Below are positions 1 through 7,859 of a stretch of DNA of 64,000 bases, in pieces. The first letter of the stretch is position 1; every line of letters begins with the position of its first letter. Below the pieces are notes generated by a model. It was not told where the DNA came from. It ran no database searches and saw nothing but the letters and a program-made list of their open reading frames with translations. The stretch is from Glaciecola sp965660625 (GTDB lineage: Bacteria > Pseudomonadota > Gammaproteobacteria > Enterobacterales > Alteromonadaceae): the NCBI GenBank assembly GCA_965660625.1, contig CBFIAR010000001.1, positions 372,001 through 436,000 of the forward strand. The letters run 5' to 3'. The position numbers and the translations under genes are program-made.

Positions 1-1160
1 GGGAGATTAACTTTGTCACAACATACATGGCAGGATTTACCGGTTTTATCGCTTCGTGGTTTTTTATGTTCTTACTGGGCGCTTTGTTCGGTAAATTTAT
101 GGAAGATACTGGCGCGGCTGACGCACTGTCAAAATGGATTATAAGCAAAATAGGTTACAAGCAAGCGGTATTTGCAGTTGTAGCGGCCTGCGCTATTCTG
201 ACCTATGGTGGTGTGAGTGTCTTCGTTGTGGCATTTTCAGTCTATCCCATGGCACTGAGTCTGTTCAAAGATGCGAACCTCCCTCGACGTTTCATACCTG
301 CAACCATGGCTTTTGGCTCAGTTACTTTTACGATGACATCGGCGGGTTCACCGGAGATACAAAACTGGATCCCAATAAAATATTTAGGAACTAGTCCTTA
401 TGCAGCATGGGAAGTAAGCTTAGTTGTTGCAATATTTATGGCGCTATTTGGTTACTGGTGGCTAAAGCGTATGGTCGGCAAAGCCGTATTAGCAGGGGAA
501 GTTTTTGAGGCAAAACCAGAGGATCCAGAAATAAAGGAACGCGACTACCCTCACCCAATTACTGGATTTATACCGCTTCTGGTCGTTCTTTTATTGTCGT
601 TCTTTTTACACGAACATTTGGCACAACTGGCATTAATAGTCGCTTTAGGAGGCGGTGTACTCACCTTAATGACTATCAACTTTACGTATTTTCAAAACTT
701 ATCTACAGCAGTAAACTTAGGTACGACGGGCGCATTACTTGCCATTGGCAACACTGCGGCAGTGGTCGGTTTTGGTGCGATTGCGAAAACTACGACGGCA
801 TTTCAAGATACGGTAGAAGTAATGACCCAAATACCGGGCAATGAATTAATCGGTGCCGCAATTGCCGTCAGTGTTATTGCAGGCCTTACCGGTTCAGCCT
901 CTGGAGGACAAGCCATCGCTTTGCCGCTAGTAGGACCCCACTATCTCGACCAAGGTGTTGACCCGGAAGAACTGCATCGTATTGTGTCAATTTCATCAGG
1001 TGCTTTGGATTCTTTGCCGCATAACGGTTATGTTGTCACTACTATTCGTGCAATTTGTCATGAAACGCACCAACGTGCATACGGTCCAATGGCTGCGCTA
1101 ACAGTTGCAGTGCCGCTGATTGGCTTAATGTTTGCGATAGCACTATTCATCATATTTTAG
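1..1160 (+). CDS. GntP-family permease, probable 3-hydroxybutyrate transporter (5' end outside window)
   Basis: The reading frame is open to the left edge, so the N-terminus is missing; the in-frame ATG at 27 is internal. The visible ~385 residues are a polytopic inner-membrane protein. An early segment reading LGALFGKFMEDTGAA and a late segment reading SSGALDSLPHNGYVVTTI are characteristic of the GntP (gluconate/hydroxybutyrate) permease family. In that family some members carry D-3-hydroxybutyrate. The next three genes on the same strand are a secreted hydrolase, a PHB depolymerase and 3-hydroxybutyrate dehydrogenase, so uptake of 3-hydroxybutyrate is the best inference. Gluconate or another hydroxy acid cannot be excluded from sequence alone. 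Only 12 bases separate it from the next gene, which suggests one transcript. Confidence 0.88.
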   Translation, partial: EINFVTTYMAGFTGFIASWFFMFLLGALFGKFMEDTGAADALSKWIISKIGYKQAVFAVVAACAILTYGGVSVFVVAFSVYPMALSLFKDANLPRRFIPATMAFGSVTFTMTSAGSPEIQNWIPIKYLGTSPYAAWEVSLVVAIFMALFGYWWLKRMVGKAVLAGEVFEAKPEDPEIKERDYPHPITGFIPLLVVLLLSFFLHEHLAQLALIVALGGGVLTLMTINFTYFQNLSTAVNLGTTGALLAIGNTAAVVGFGAIAKTTTAFQDTVEVMTQIPGNELIGAAIAVSVIAGLTGSASGGQAIALPLVGPHYLDQGVDPEELHRIVSISSGALDSLPHNGYVVTTIRAICHETHQRAYGPMAALTVAVPLIGLMFAIALFIIF

Positions 1161-1172
1161 GGATCAAACAGA

Positions 1173-2507
1173 ATGCAACATCGTACATTGATCAATTCAT
1201 TCGCTAAATCAGAACATGATTTCAAAAACACGACACCTTGGTTTGCGTCTGGGACTGTAATCTCGATTTGTCAACGCAGTATTCGTAGCATGATCACCAG
1301 TGCAGCATTCCCTTGTATGTTCATGTTAGCGCTAATACTGCTGCCGATAAGCCATTTCACAGCCGCTGCACAAAACCCGATTCCTGGGTTGCCTTTGCTA
1401 ACGCAAAAACAAGTGCACACTATGACAGACTTCAGAATGTTCAATGGCGAAAGTGTAAAAGAAGTCAAATTAGGATGGGAAAGTTACGGTAAGTTAAACA
1501 CTAGCAAAACAAACGCAATTCTAATCACACACTACTTCACTGGTACCTCTCACGCGGCAGGCAAGTATGATCAAAACGATCCTACAAGTGGTTATTGGGA
1601 TAGTATTATTGGTCCAAACAAAGCAATAGATACGAATAAGTTTTTTGTACTCAGTATGGACAGTTTGGCGAACTTAAATGTCAAAGATGAAAATGTGATT
1701 ACCACTGGCCCTGCGAGTATTAATCCGGAAACAGGTAAACCCTATGGTCTCACGTTTCCTGTTATTACGATGCGTGACATGGTCAATACGCAAAAATCAC
1801 TACTTGATTCACTAGGAATAGAAAAGCTATATGCGGTTGCCGGTCCGTCGATGGGATCAATGCAGGCAATTGAATGGGCGTCAGCCTACCCTGACAAAGT
1901 TGAGCGACTTATATCAGTGATCGGCTCGTCGCATAGTGATGCTTGGACTACTGCCGCGCTTGAACAGTGGGCAATCCCGATTAAACTCGATACACATTGG
2001 CAACAGGGTAACTACTATGATAGTCAGCCACCAACCGAAGGACTGACGGCTGCACTCATGTTTGTGACACAAATAGCACTGACACCAGAGTATTTCAATC
2101 AGGTTGGCACAGATATAAAGTATAAAGCACTTGAGGAAAATCCGCTTCAAGACATCCAAGCGCGTCACAGTATTAATGATTGGTTGTATAATAGAGCAAA
2201 AGGCCGAGCTGAAAAAATGGATGCGAATAGCCTGCTATATTTAGTCAGAGCCTGCCAACTATTTATGGCGGGTCAACAGCAAGAGATAAGCACCGGTTTA
2301 CAGCAGATAAAGGCTAAAACGCTATTTTTACCGGCAGCTCAAGACTTATTGCTCATGCCATATCATGCGCGCAATGCGCACAGTGCACTAGAAGCAATGG
2401 GGAATAACACGCAAATCGCAGAAATCCCAGGCCCTCTTGGACACTTAGAAGGCGTATTAGGCGTTCACAAGCATAGCGCAACGATTGCTGCATTTTTAGC
2501 TAACTGA
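1173..2507 (+). CDS. Exported MetX-like alpha/beta hydrolase in PHB cassette
   Basis: The protein resembles homoserine O-acetyltransferase (MetX): it has SIIGPNKAIDTNKFF, TGPASINPETGKPYG and the nucleophile elbow GPSMGSMQ. The likely triad is Ser226, Asp391 and His424. Two features argue against methionine synthesis. A hydrophobic stretch at about residues 45-66 ends in TAAAQ and looks like a signal peptide. The family segment RFDANSY reads KMDANSL, replacing the conserved arginine, and GGSMGGMQ is altered to GPSMGSMQ. The ATG at 1173 has AGGGA about 9 bases upstream; the ATG at 1290 would give a more normal signal peptide but lacks a clear ribosome site. Its place between the permease and the PHB depolymerase suggests an exported esterase, perhaps acting on 3-hydroxybutyrate oligomers. 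That role is inference. Confidence 0.8.
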   Translation: MQHRTLINSFAKSEHDFKNTTPWFASGTVISICQRSIRSMITSAAFPCMFMLALILLPISHFTAAAQNPIPGLPLLTQKQVHTMTDFRMFNGESVKEVKLGWESYGKLNTSKTNAILITHYFTGTSHAAGKYDQNDPTSGYWDSIIGPNKAIDTNKFFVLSMDSLANLNVKDENVITTGPASINPETGKPYGLTFPVITMRDMVNTQKSLLDSLGIEKLYAVAGPSMGSMQAIEWASAYPDKVERLISVIGSSHSDAWTTAALEQWAIPIKLDTHWQQGNYYDSQPPTEGLTAALMFVTQIALTPEYFNQVGTDIKYKALEENPLQDIQARHSINDWLYNRAKGRAEKMDANSLLYLVRACQLFMAGQQQEISTGLQQIKAKTLFLPAAQDLLLMPYHARNAHSALEAMGNNTQIAEIPGPLGHLEGVLGVHKHSATIAAFLAN

Positions 2508-2519
2508 CTGGATAATCAC

Positions 2520-3569
2520 ATGACACTTTTTACATTAAAACAAGCGTGTTTCATTTCGTTAACGTCACTAGTGCTATCTGCTTGCGGCAGTCCAAATGCA
2601 ACGAATAGTGCCCAAAATGACTTACAAAAATATCAACAACCTACTATCAGTGTTTCAGGTTTATCTTCGGGCGCTTACATGGCAATGCAGTTTCATTTAG
2701 CCTTTTCCGAAAGAGTGGTTGGCGCTGGACTCATTGCAGGAGGTCCATATTTCTGTGCTCAAGCAAGTATAGGCACAGCATTACAAAACTGCGTTGCAAA
2801 CCCAGATGCCACAATAGCATTAGATGCGCTTATGGCAACAATCAAAGATTATCAACAAAGCGGCAAGTTAGCGGATACAAAATATAACCAGAACGATAAG
2901 GTATGGTTGCTACACGGCACGCTCGACACACGCATAGATAGAGTGGTTGCAGACCAACTGGCCTTACAAACAACTACTTTGTTTGCTCCAGAAAATGTAA
3001 AGTATGTTAATGATCAAGCATTTGCTCATGTAATGCCAACCTTGAACAGCGGCGGATCGTGCATTGAATCTGCGCCTCCTTTTATTGGGAATTGCAGTTA
3101 TGACGCAGCAGGAGAGCTACTTAAATACATCATACCATTACCGATGCAGAGATCTGATAAAAGCAATGAAAACCTGAGCCAGCAACTGCTTACGTTTCAA
3201 CAAGCTGATTATGCTGGCGAACATGCGGAAACACTTGGCGAAAATGCCTATCTGTTTGTTCCCCAGAGCTGCAAAGATAATCTACATTGTGACATTCATA
3301 TCAGTTTTCATGGCTGCAACCAAAATGCAGAAGCCGTTGGAGATGGGTATGCAAAAAATGCAGGATTCAACGCGTGGGCAGATACCAACAACCTAATCGT
3401 ACTTTACCCACAAACTAAAAAATCCGCTTTTATGCCACTTAACCCTCAAGCATGCTGGGATTGGTGGGGATATACTGGTGAAGATTACGCAAATAAAGAC
3501 GGTAAGCAAATAAAGGCTGTAATGGCCTTGGTTGATAGCATTCCAAATATCATAGCGAATTCTAAATAG
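2520..3569 (+). CDS. Poly(3-hydroxybutyrate) depolymerase lipoprotein, catalytic domain type 2
   Basis: A lipoprotein signal ends in the lipobox Leu-Ser-Ala-Cys at residues 19-22, so the mature enzyme is probably anchored in the envelope or exposed at the surface. The lipase box GLSSG lies near the N-terminus (Ser49), followed by Asp136 in LHGTLDTRID and His170 in DQAFAH. This order is that of the circularly permuted, short-chain-length PHA depolymerases typified by the Penicillium/Talaromyces funiculosum enzyme, and the triad spacing matches. The C-terminal half carries ISFHGCNQ and ACWDWWGYTG, also typical of the family; the tryptophans probably line the polymer site. The reaction is hydrolysis of PHB to 3-hydroxybutyrate or short oligomers. 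It starts 12 bases after the MetX-like gene and is followed by bdhA. Confidence 0.9.
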   Translation: MTLFTLKQACFISLTSLVLSACGSPNATNSAQNDLQKYQQPTISVSGLSSGAYMAMQFHLAFSERVVGAGLIAGGPYFCAQASIGTALQNCVANPDATIALDALMATIKDYQQSGKLADTKYNQNDKVWLLHGTLDTRIDRVVADQLALQTTTLFAPENVKYVNDQAFAHVMPTLNSGGSCIESAPPFIGNCSYDAAGELLKYIIPLPMQRSDKSNENLSQQLLTFQQADYAGEHAETLGENAYLFVPQSCKDNLHCDIHISFHGCNQNAEAVGDGYAKNAGFNAWADTNNLIVLYPQTKKSAFMPLNPQACWDWWGYTGEDYANKDGKQIKAVMALVDSIPNIIANSK

Positions 3570-3598
3570 ACGCTGATTTTGAACAAAAGGAAAGAAAC

Positions 3599-4378
3599 AT
3601 GTCTGGTACAGTCAAAACTTTAAATATATTTGTTACCGGTGGTGCAAGTGGCATTGGCTATGGTATTGGTGAATATCTAGCAAAACAAGGTCATCATATT
3701 GTCATTGCAGACATCAATGAAGAGACGGCGAAACAAGCGGCCAAAAAGCTCAATGACTCAGGTTTTTCTGCTCAATCGTTACAAATCGATGTGTGTGATG
3801 CGCAGCAAGTTGCTGCATTGCCGGCCGCTCTGAGCGACACTCCAATAGATATCCTAATTAATAATGCGGGTATTCAACATGTCAGTAGACTCGAAGATTT
3901 TCCAGCTGAGAAATGGCAAATGCTAATTAACATTATGCTTGTTGGGCCTGCATTATTGACCCAAGCGTTTCTTCCGCATATGCGCGCGCAAAATTTTGGT
4001 CGAATTATCAACGTGGGCTCTATACATTCAATTATCGCCTCACCTTTTAAATCAGCCTATGTGGCCGCAAAACATGGATTACTTGGGTTTGCAAAAACCA
4101 TCGCCTTAGAAACTGGGGATGTTGACGTGACCATTAATACGCTCTGCCCTGCTTACGTAAAAACTCCCTTAGTTGAGCAACAAATTTCAGCGCAGGCAAA
4201 AGAAAACAACATGTCTGAAGAGGACGTGATTAATAAAATAATGCTAGATCCGATGCCCAAAAAAGCCTTTATCGAAATTGATGAGTTAGCACAGACAGCA
4301 AACTTTTTAATTAGTAACGCAGCAAAGAATATTACAGGTCAAGCGCTGATATTAGATGGCGGCTGGACCGCACGATAA
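3599..4378 (+). CDS. bdhA: D-3-hydroxybutyrate dehydrogenase
   Basis: Classical short-chain dehydrogenase of 259 residues, the usual length for BdhA. The nucleotide-binding motif TGGASGIG is at 13-20, NNAG at 88-91, and catalytic Ser141, Tyr154 and Lys158 (YVAAK) are in place. The segments LCPAYVKTPLVEQQI and ITGQALILDGGWTAR are typical of 3-hydroxybutyrate dehydrogenases rather than of general SDRs. It oxidises D-3-hydroxybutyrate to acetoacetate with NAD+ in the cytoplasm. Being last in the cassette after depolymerase and permease, it completes a route from extracellular PHB to central metabolism. A GGAAAG ribosome site precedes the ATG. Confidence 0.92.
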   Translation: MSGTVKTLNIFVTGGASGIGYGIGEYLAKQGHHIVIADINEETAKQAAKKLNDSGFSAQSLQIDVCDAQQVAALPAALSDTPIDILINNAGIQHVSRLEDFPAEKWQMLINIMLVGPALLTQAFLPHMRAQNFGRIINVGSIHSIIASPFKSAYVAAKHGLLGFAKTIALETGDVDVTINTLCPAYVKTPLVEQQISAQAKENNMSEEDVINKIMLDPMPKKAFIEIDELAQTANFLISNAAKNITGQALILDGGWTAR

Positions 4379-4465
4379 ACAAGTTTGCAAAGTTAAGCTT
4401 GCAAGTCACCGCCAATTGCGTAAAAGTTAGGGAATATAAGAAAAACGACTATTAGAGAACAATTA

Positions 4466-5341
4466 ATGAGTTATTCAACCGTTGGCTTGATTGGAAAAAC
4501 AGACCATGAAGGCAGCCGGGTAAGTCTCAATGCGCTTGTTACTGAACTAAAACAAAGAAACTGTACTATTTTAGTAGAGGCTCGCATAAAAGAAGAACTT
4601 GATGATCGTTCCTTAGAAGTTTGTGATCTAGAAACCATGGGCGAAAGGGCTGAGTTAGCTATCGTTGTTGGCGGCGACGGATATATGCTAGGTGCCGCGC
4701 GAGTACTTGCAAAATATGACACTGATGTTGTGGGTGTCAATCGTGGCAATTTAGGATTTTTAACTGACATTAACCCTGAAGATATTAGCCGCCAAATAGG
4801 CGATATATTTGACGGCAATGTGCACCGAGAAGCACGATTTTTATTAGAAGCAAATATCTTTAGGAACGATGGGCATCAAGACACCAATGCAGCGGTAAAC
4901 GAAATCGTACTACATCATGGTAAAGTCGCTCACATGATGGAGTTCGAGCTGTATATCGACAACCAGTTTGTGTTCAGTCAAAGGTCAGACGGGCTAATTA
5001 TCGCTACGCCTACAGGCTCTACAGCATACTCATTGTCAGGTGGCGGCCCTATCCTAATGCCGCAATTGGACGCACTCACTCTTGTACCAATGTTTCCACA
5101 TACACTAAGTAGCCGCCCGATTGTGGTAGATGCAAACAGTGAAATCACCTTAAAAATGTCGAATATTAATACTGACAATCTGCAAGTGAGTTGTGACAGC
5201 CATATCATGATGTCTCTTATGCCCGGTGACGAAGTGCGTATTCGTAAGAATCCGGACAAACTCAACTTGGTTCACCCAGCAGACTATAACTATTTTAATG
5301 TTCTGCGCACCAAACTCAACTGGGGTAGTAAGCTCTACTGA
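4466..5341 (+). CDS. nadK: NAD kinase
   Basis: ATP-dependent NAD+ kinase (NADP+ synthesis), 291 residues as in other gammaproteobacteria. The active-site motif GGDGYML (Asp71) and the second family motif PTGSTAYSLSGGGPI are intact. The N-terminus STVGLIGKTDHEG matches gammaproteobacterial NadK starts, so the ATG at 4466 is chosen. In E. coli nadK is next to recN and bamE; here recN and bamE lie about 8 kb downstream, separated by anmK and the Mrp operon. The stop overlaps the anmK start by one base (TGATG). Confidence 0.97.
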   Translation: MSYSTVGLIGKTDHEGSRVSLNALVTELKQRNCTILVEARIKEELDDRSLEVCDLETMGERAELAIVVGGDGYMLGAARVLAKYDTDVVGVNRGNLGFLTDINPEDISRQIGDIFDGNVHREARFLLEANIFRNDGHQDTNAAVNEIVLHHGKVAHMMEFELYIDNQFVFSQRSDGLIIATPTGSTAYSLSGGGPILMPQLDALTLVPMFPHTLSSRPIVVDANSEITLKMSNINTDNLQVSCDSHIMMSLMPGDEVRIRKNPDKLNLVHPADYNYFNVLRTKLNWGSKLY

Positions 5342-6528
5342 TGTTGCAGCATATCGAAAAACTACACAGTATAGCGATCGCTAACGAACGCATTATCGTT
5401 GGACTAATGAGCGGCACCTCACTCGATGGTCTCGATATAGCGCTATGCAAAATATCGGGACACGGAACGTCGACAAAATTACACTGCGAAAAATTCACGA
5501 CTGTCGATTATTCAGATGCCTTGAAAACTGCCATTCAACATGTATTCGCTCAACAAGTTGTATCTTTAGATGCGCTATGTTTGTTGCATGCTCAAATTGG
5601 TCAACTGCACGGTGAAATGATTAACCAGACATTACGAGAGTGGGGAATACCCAATGACAATATCGATCTGATTGCAAGTCACGGACAGACTATCTATCAC
5701 CGCCCATCCTCATTACACAAAATGAATAATCAGCCCAATAGCACATTACAAATTGGTGATGGCGACCATATCGCGGCGGTAACAGGCATAACAACAGTCA
5801 GTGATTTTCGGCAAAAACATATTGCTCATGGCGGCGAAGGCGCACCGCTGGCAATATACGGTGACTATTTACTTTTGCGTAGCGAAGAAGAGCATCGCGT
5901 ACTATTGAATATAGGCGGGATAGCCAATATTACCTATATTCCCTCTAAGGCTAAGTTTGATCAGCTAGTTTGTTCTGATATTGGCCCTGGCAACACGATT
6001 ATGGACGCGCTTGCACGATTGTACAGTGACGACGACTTCGATAAAGACGCAAATATTGCTAAACGAGGAAGTGTCAATAAGATTTTGCTAAAGCGCTTGT
6101 TAAAACAGAGTTTTATCAATTTACCTATGCCTAAAACCACGGGCCCTGAGACTTTCAATTTGGACTGGTTCAATGCGCAATTAAAAGCAATCCACTTAGA
6201 TAATCTCAGCGTCCCCGATCAGATGGCTACCTTAAATGCTTTTAGCGCCCAAGCTATTGCAGATTCTCTTAGGCAACTGCCAGAGTTATCAGTTATTTAC
6301 GTTAGTGGTGGGGGCGCTCACAACCCACTTTTACTCAATAATATCTCTAACTTGCTTGCTAGACCGGTATTTTCCACGAATAAGTTAGGCGTCAACTCAG
6401 ATGCAAAAGAAGCCATTTTATTTGCCATACTCGCAAACGAATGTGTTGCTGGTAATGAACTTGCTTTTTCAAGTAGCCATTCGCAGCAAGCAAATGTGAG
6501 TATGGGAAAACTGTCCTTTCCATCATAA
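5341..6528 (+). CDS. anmK: Anhydro-N-acetylmuramic acid kinase
   Basis: Peptidoglycan-recycling kinase that converts 1,6-anhydro-MurNAc plus ATP to MurNAc-6-phosphate. The N-terminal motif VGLMSGTSLDGLDIA is diagnostic, followed by ASHGQT, GGEGAPLA, LLNIGGIANIT and SDIGPGNTIMD. Length is 395 residues, with about 18 extra N-terminal residues before the conserved core; the ATG overlaps the nadK stop, which supports translational coupling at this start. The C-terminal YVSGGGAHNPLL belongs to the ASKHA fold. Pairing with nadK is not an E. coli arrangement. Confidence 0.96.
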   Translation: MLQHIEKLHSIAIANERIIVGLMSGTSLDGLDIALCKISGHGTSTKLHCEKFTTVDYSDALKTAIQHVFAQQVVSLDALCLLHAQIGQLHGEMINQTLREWGIPNDNIDLIASHGQTIYHRPSSLHKMNNQPNSTLQIGDGDHIAAVTGITTVSDFRQKHIAHGGEGAPLAIYGDYLLLRSEEEHRVLLNIGGIANITYIPSKAKFDQLVCSDIGPGNTIMDALARLYSDDDFDKDANIAKRGSVNKILLKRLLKQSFINLPMPKTTGPETFNLDWFNAQLKAIHLDNLSVPDQMATLNAFSAQAIADSLRQLPELSVIYVSGGGAHNPLLLNNISNLLARPVFSTNKLGVNSDAKEAILFAILANECVAGNELAFSSSHSQQANVSMGKLSFPS

Positions 6529-6529
6529 A

Positions 6530-6567
6530 CTAGTCAATGCACTCCCCAAATTTCAAGCATTGATTAG
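6530..6567 (+). terminator. Stem-loop just after anmK
   Basis: CTAGTCAATGC at 6530-6540 pairs with GCATTGATTAG at 6557-6567 (11-base stem with one G-U pair on the + strand, 16-base loop). It begins two bases after the anmK stop. No U-run follows, so it is either a weak terminator or a 3'-end stabilising hairpin of the nadK-anmK transcript, which converges on the Mrp operon. Confidence 0.45.
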
Positions 6568-6685
6568 ACGTAGTTCCTAACAGTATTGTTTCAAGTACAC
6601 CAGTAAAAATGCGAAAGGCGCGAATATTAAGAGAAAAAGACGCTTTGTGTTCTAATTGTAGTTTGATACTTCGTTTTCTTGTTTT

Positions 6686-7087
6686 TTATTTGGTATTAGG
6701 ACTTTTAGTATCTAGGTTTTTGCTATCATTATCTGGCGGCAGCTGCATTCTCGCAGTCTCAATGAGGTGTTGATTTCGAGTACGTGGCATAACCTTTACT
6801 CGATGATGCATCGCCACTTTCGCCAGAATATGCGCAGTTACCGGAGCCGTGATAACTAAAAACAGGGTGATTAAAAGTTCGTTGATACTGAGACTTCCTC
6901 GCATATGGTACATGTATACCATTGACCCTATAAGGAAACAGCCCAGACCTAGCGTTGTCGCTTTCGTCGGAGCATGTAAGCGAACGTAAAAGTCCTGCAG
7001 ACGCAGAAGCCCTATCGATCCCACTAGGATAAATAGCCCACCTAGAATGAGGAGCACAGATACAATTAACTCAAGGGTAAAACTCAT
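6686..7087 (-). CDS. mrpG: Monovalent cation/H+ antiporter subunit G
   Basis: Small inner-membrane subunit of the Mrp (Mnh/Pha/Sha) complex. Three hydrophobic segments are visible, and the motif VGSIGLLRLQDFYVRLHAPTKA is the hallmark of MrpG. The C-terminal tail after about residue 95 is hydrophilic and asparagine-rich. It is the last gene of the minus-strand operon, eight bases after mrpF. I see no strong terminator downstream before the anmK hairpin. Confidence 0.93.
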   Translation of the reverse strand: MSFTLELIVSVLLILGGLFILVGSIGLLRLQDFYVRLHAPTKATTLGLGCFLIGSMVYMYHMRGSLSINELLITLFLVITAPVTAHILAKVAMHHRVKVMPRTRNQHLIETARMQLPPDNDSKNLDTKSPNTK

Positions 7088-7095
7088 ACTACCTC

Positions 7096-7365
7096 CTACT
7101 CAATAATATCGCCACGCAGCAAATACTTTCCAAACGCCACGCTGCTGACAAATCCCAACATTGCAATAAGCAAAGCGGCCTCAAAATACAATGGTGTTTG
7201 ATTGTAAATACCAAACAGTAAAATTAAAGCAATACTGTTAATGTACATCGTATCAAGCGCCAAAATACGGTCAACTACATGAGGTCCAATAATGAGACGC
7301 CACAGGTTGAGCACAAGCGCAATACTCAGCATAACTGCAACCGCGACTATAGCGATATCTAGCAT
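7096..7365 (-). CDS. mrpF: Monovalent cation/H+ antiporter subunit F
   Basis: Eighty-nine residues with three transmembrane segments. The motif GPHVVDRILALDTMYINSIAL is typical of MrpF and contains the conserved membrane Asp. It overlaps the mrpE stop by seven bases, implying coupled translation within the operon. Confidence 0.93.
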   Translation of the reverse strand: MLDIAIVAVAVMLSIALVLNLWRLIIGPHVVDRILALDTMYINSIALILLFGIYNQTPLYFEAALLIAMLGFVSSVAFGKYLLRGDIIE

Positions 7366-7859
7366 CCGAAAATCTCCTTAACGCGCGATTCGTAGCGCTG
7401 TTTAATCAAATCAATGACTTCTTGCTCGTTGTCAGGCATATCTAATACATGCACATAAAGCCACTTTTTATCTTTTGATACCTCGGCGCTGAGAGTACCT
7501 GGCGTCATGGTTACGGTGCTAGCAAGCACAGTAATAGGTAAGGTATCATCAAGCTCAAGTGGCACTGCAAGCAAGCCAGGTTTAATTTTGTGCATCGGTC
7601 CCACGACCAAAAAAGCAACCTCAAAATTAGCAACTATAATGTCTTTAAGAACAACAAATATGTAAACCAAAGCTTTAAATGGTTTCTTCATTTTAGGTTG
7701 AGGAACTCGCAATGGCGCGCACAAAAGAGGGATAATGAGGGCGAGCACGCTACCAAGAATGATGTGCCCCAAACTCACAGTGGTATTCAGCATAAGCCAA
7801 ACAATCAAAAGCATTATGCTATGCACGGGCATTGGCATTAAACGTGAAAGCAAGCTCAT
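7359..7859 (-). CDS. mrpE: Monovalent cation/H+ antiporter subunit E
   Basis: Membrane subunit of 166 residues with hydrophobic N-terminal helices and a cytoplasmic C-terminal domain. The segment STVTMTPGTLSAEVSKDKKWLYVHVLD matches the MrpE family (TPGT..V). Its ATG overlaps the mrpD stop (TAATG). Its job in the complex is not well defined; in the family it is needed for assembly or stability. Confidence 0.93.
   Translation of the reverse strand: MSLLSRLMPMPVHSIMLLIVWLMLNTTVSLGHIILGSVLALIIPLLCAPLRVPQPKMKKPFKALVYIFVVLKDIIVANFEVAFLVVGPMHKIKPGLLAVPLELDDTLPITVLASTVTMTPGTLSAEVSKDKKWLYVHVLDMPDNEQEVIDLIKQRYESRVKEIFGC

Noticed and set aside
4471..5265. Antisense frames within nadK
   Set aside because: Shadows of a strongly conserved gene on the other strand.
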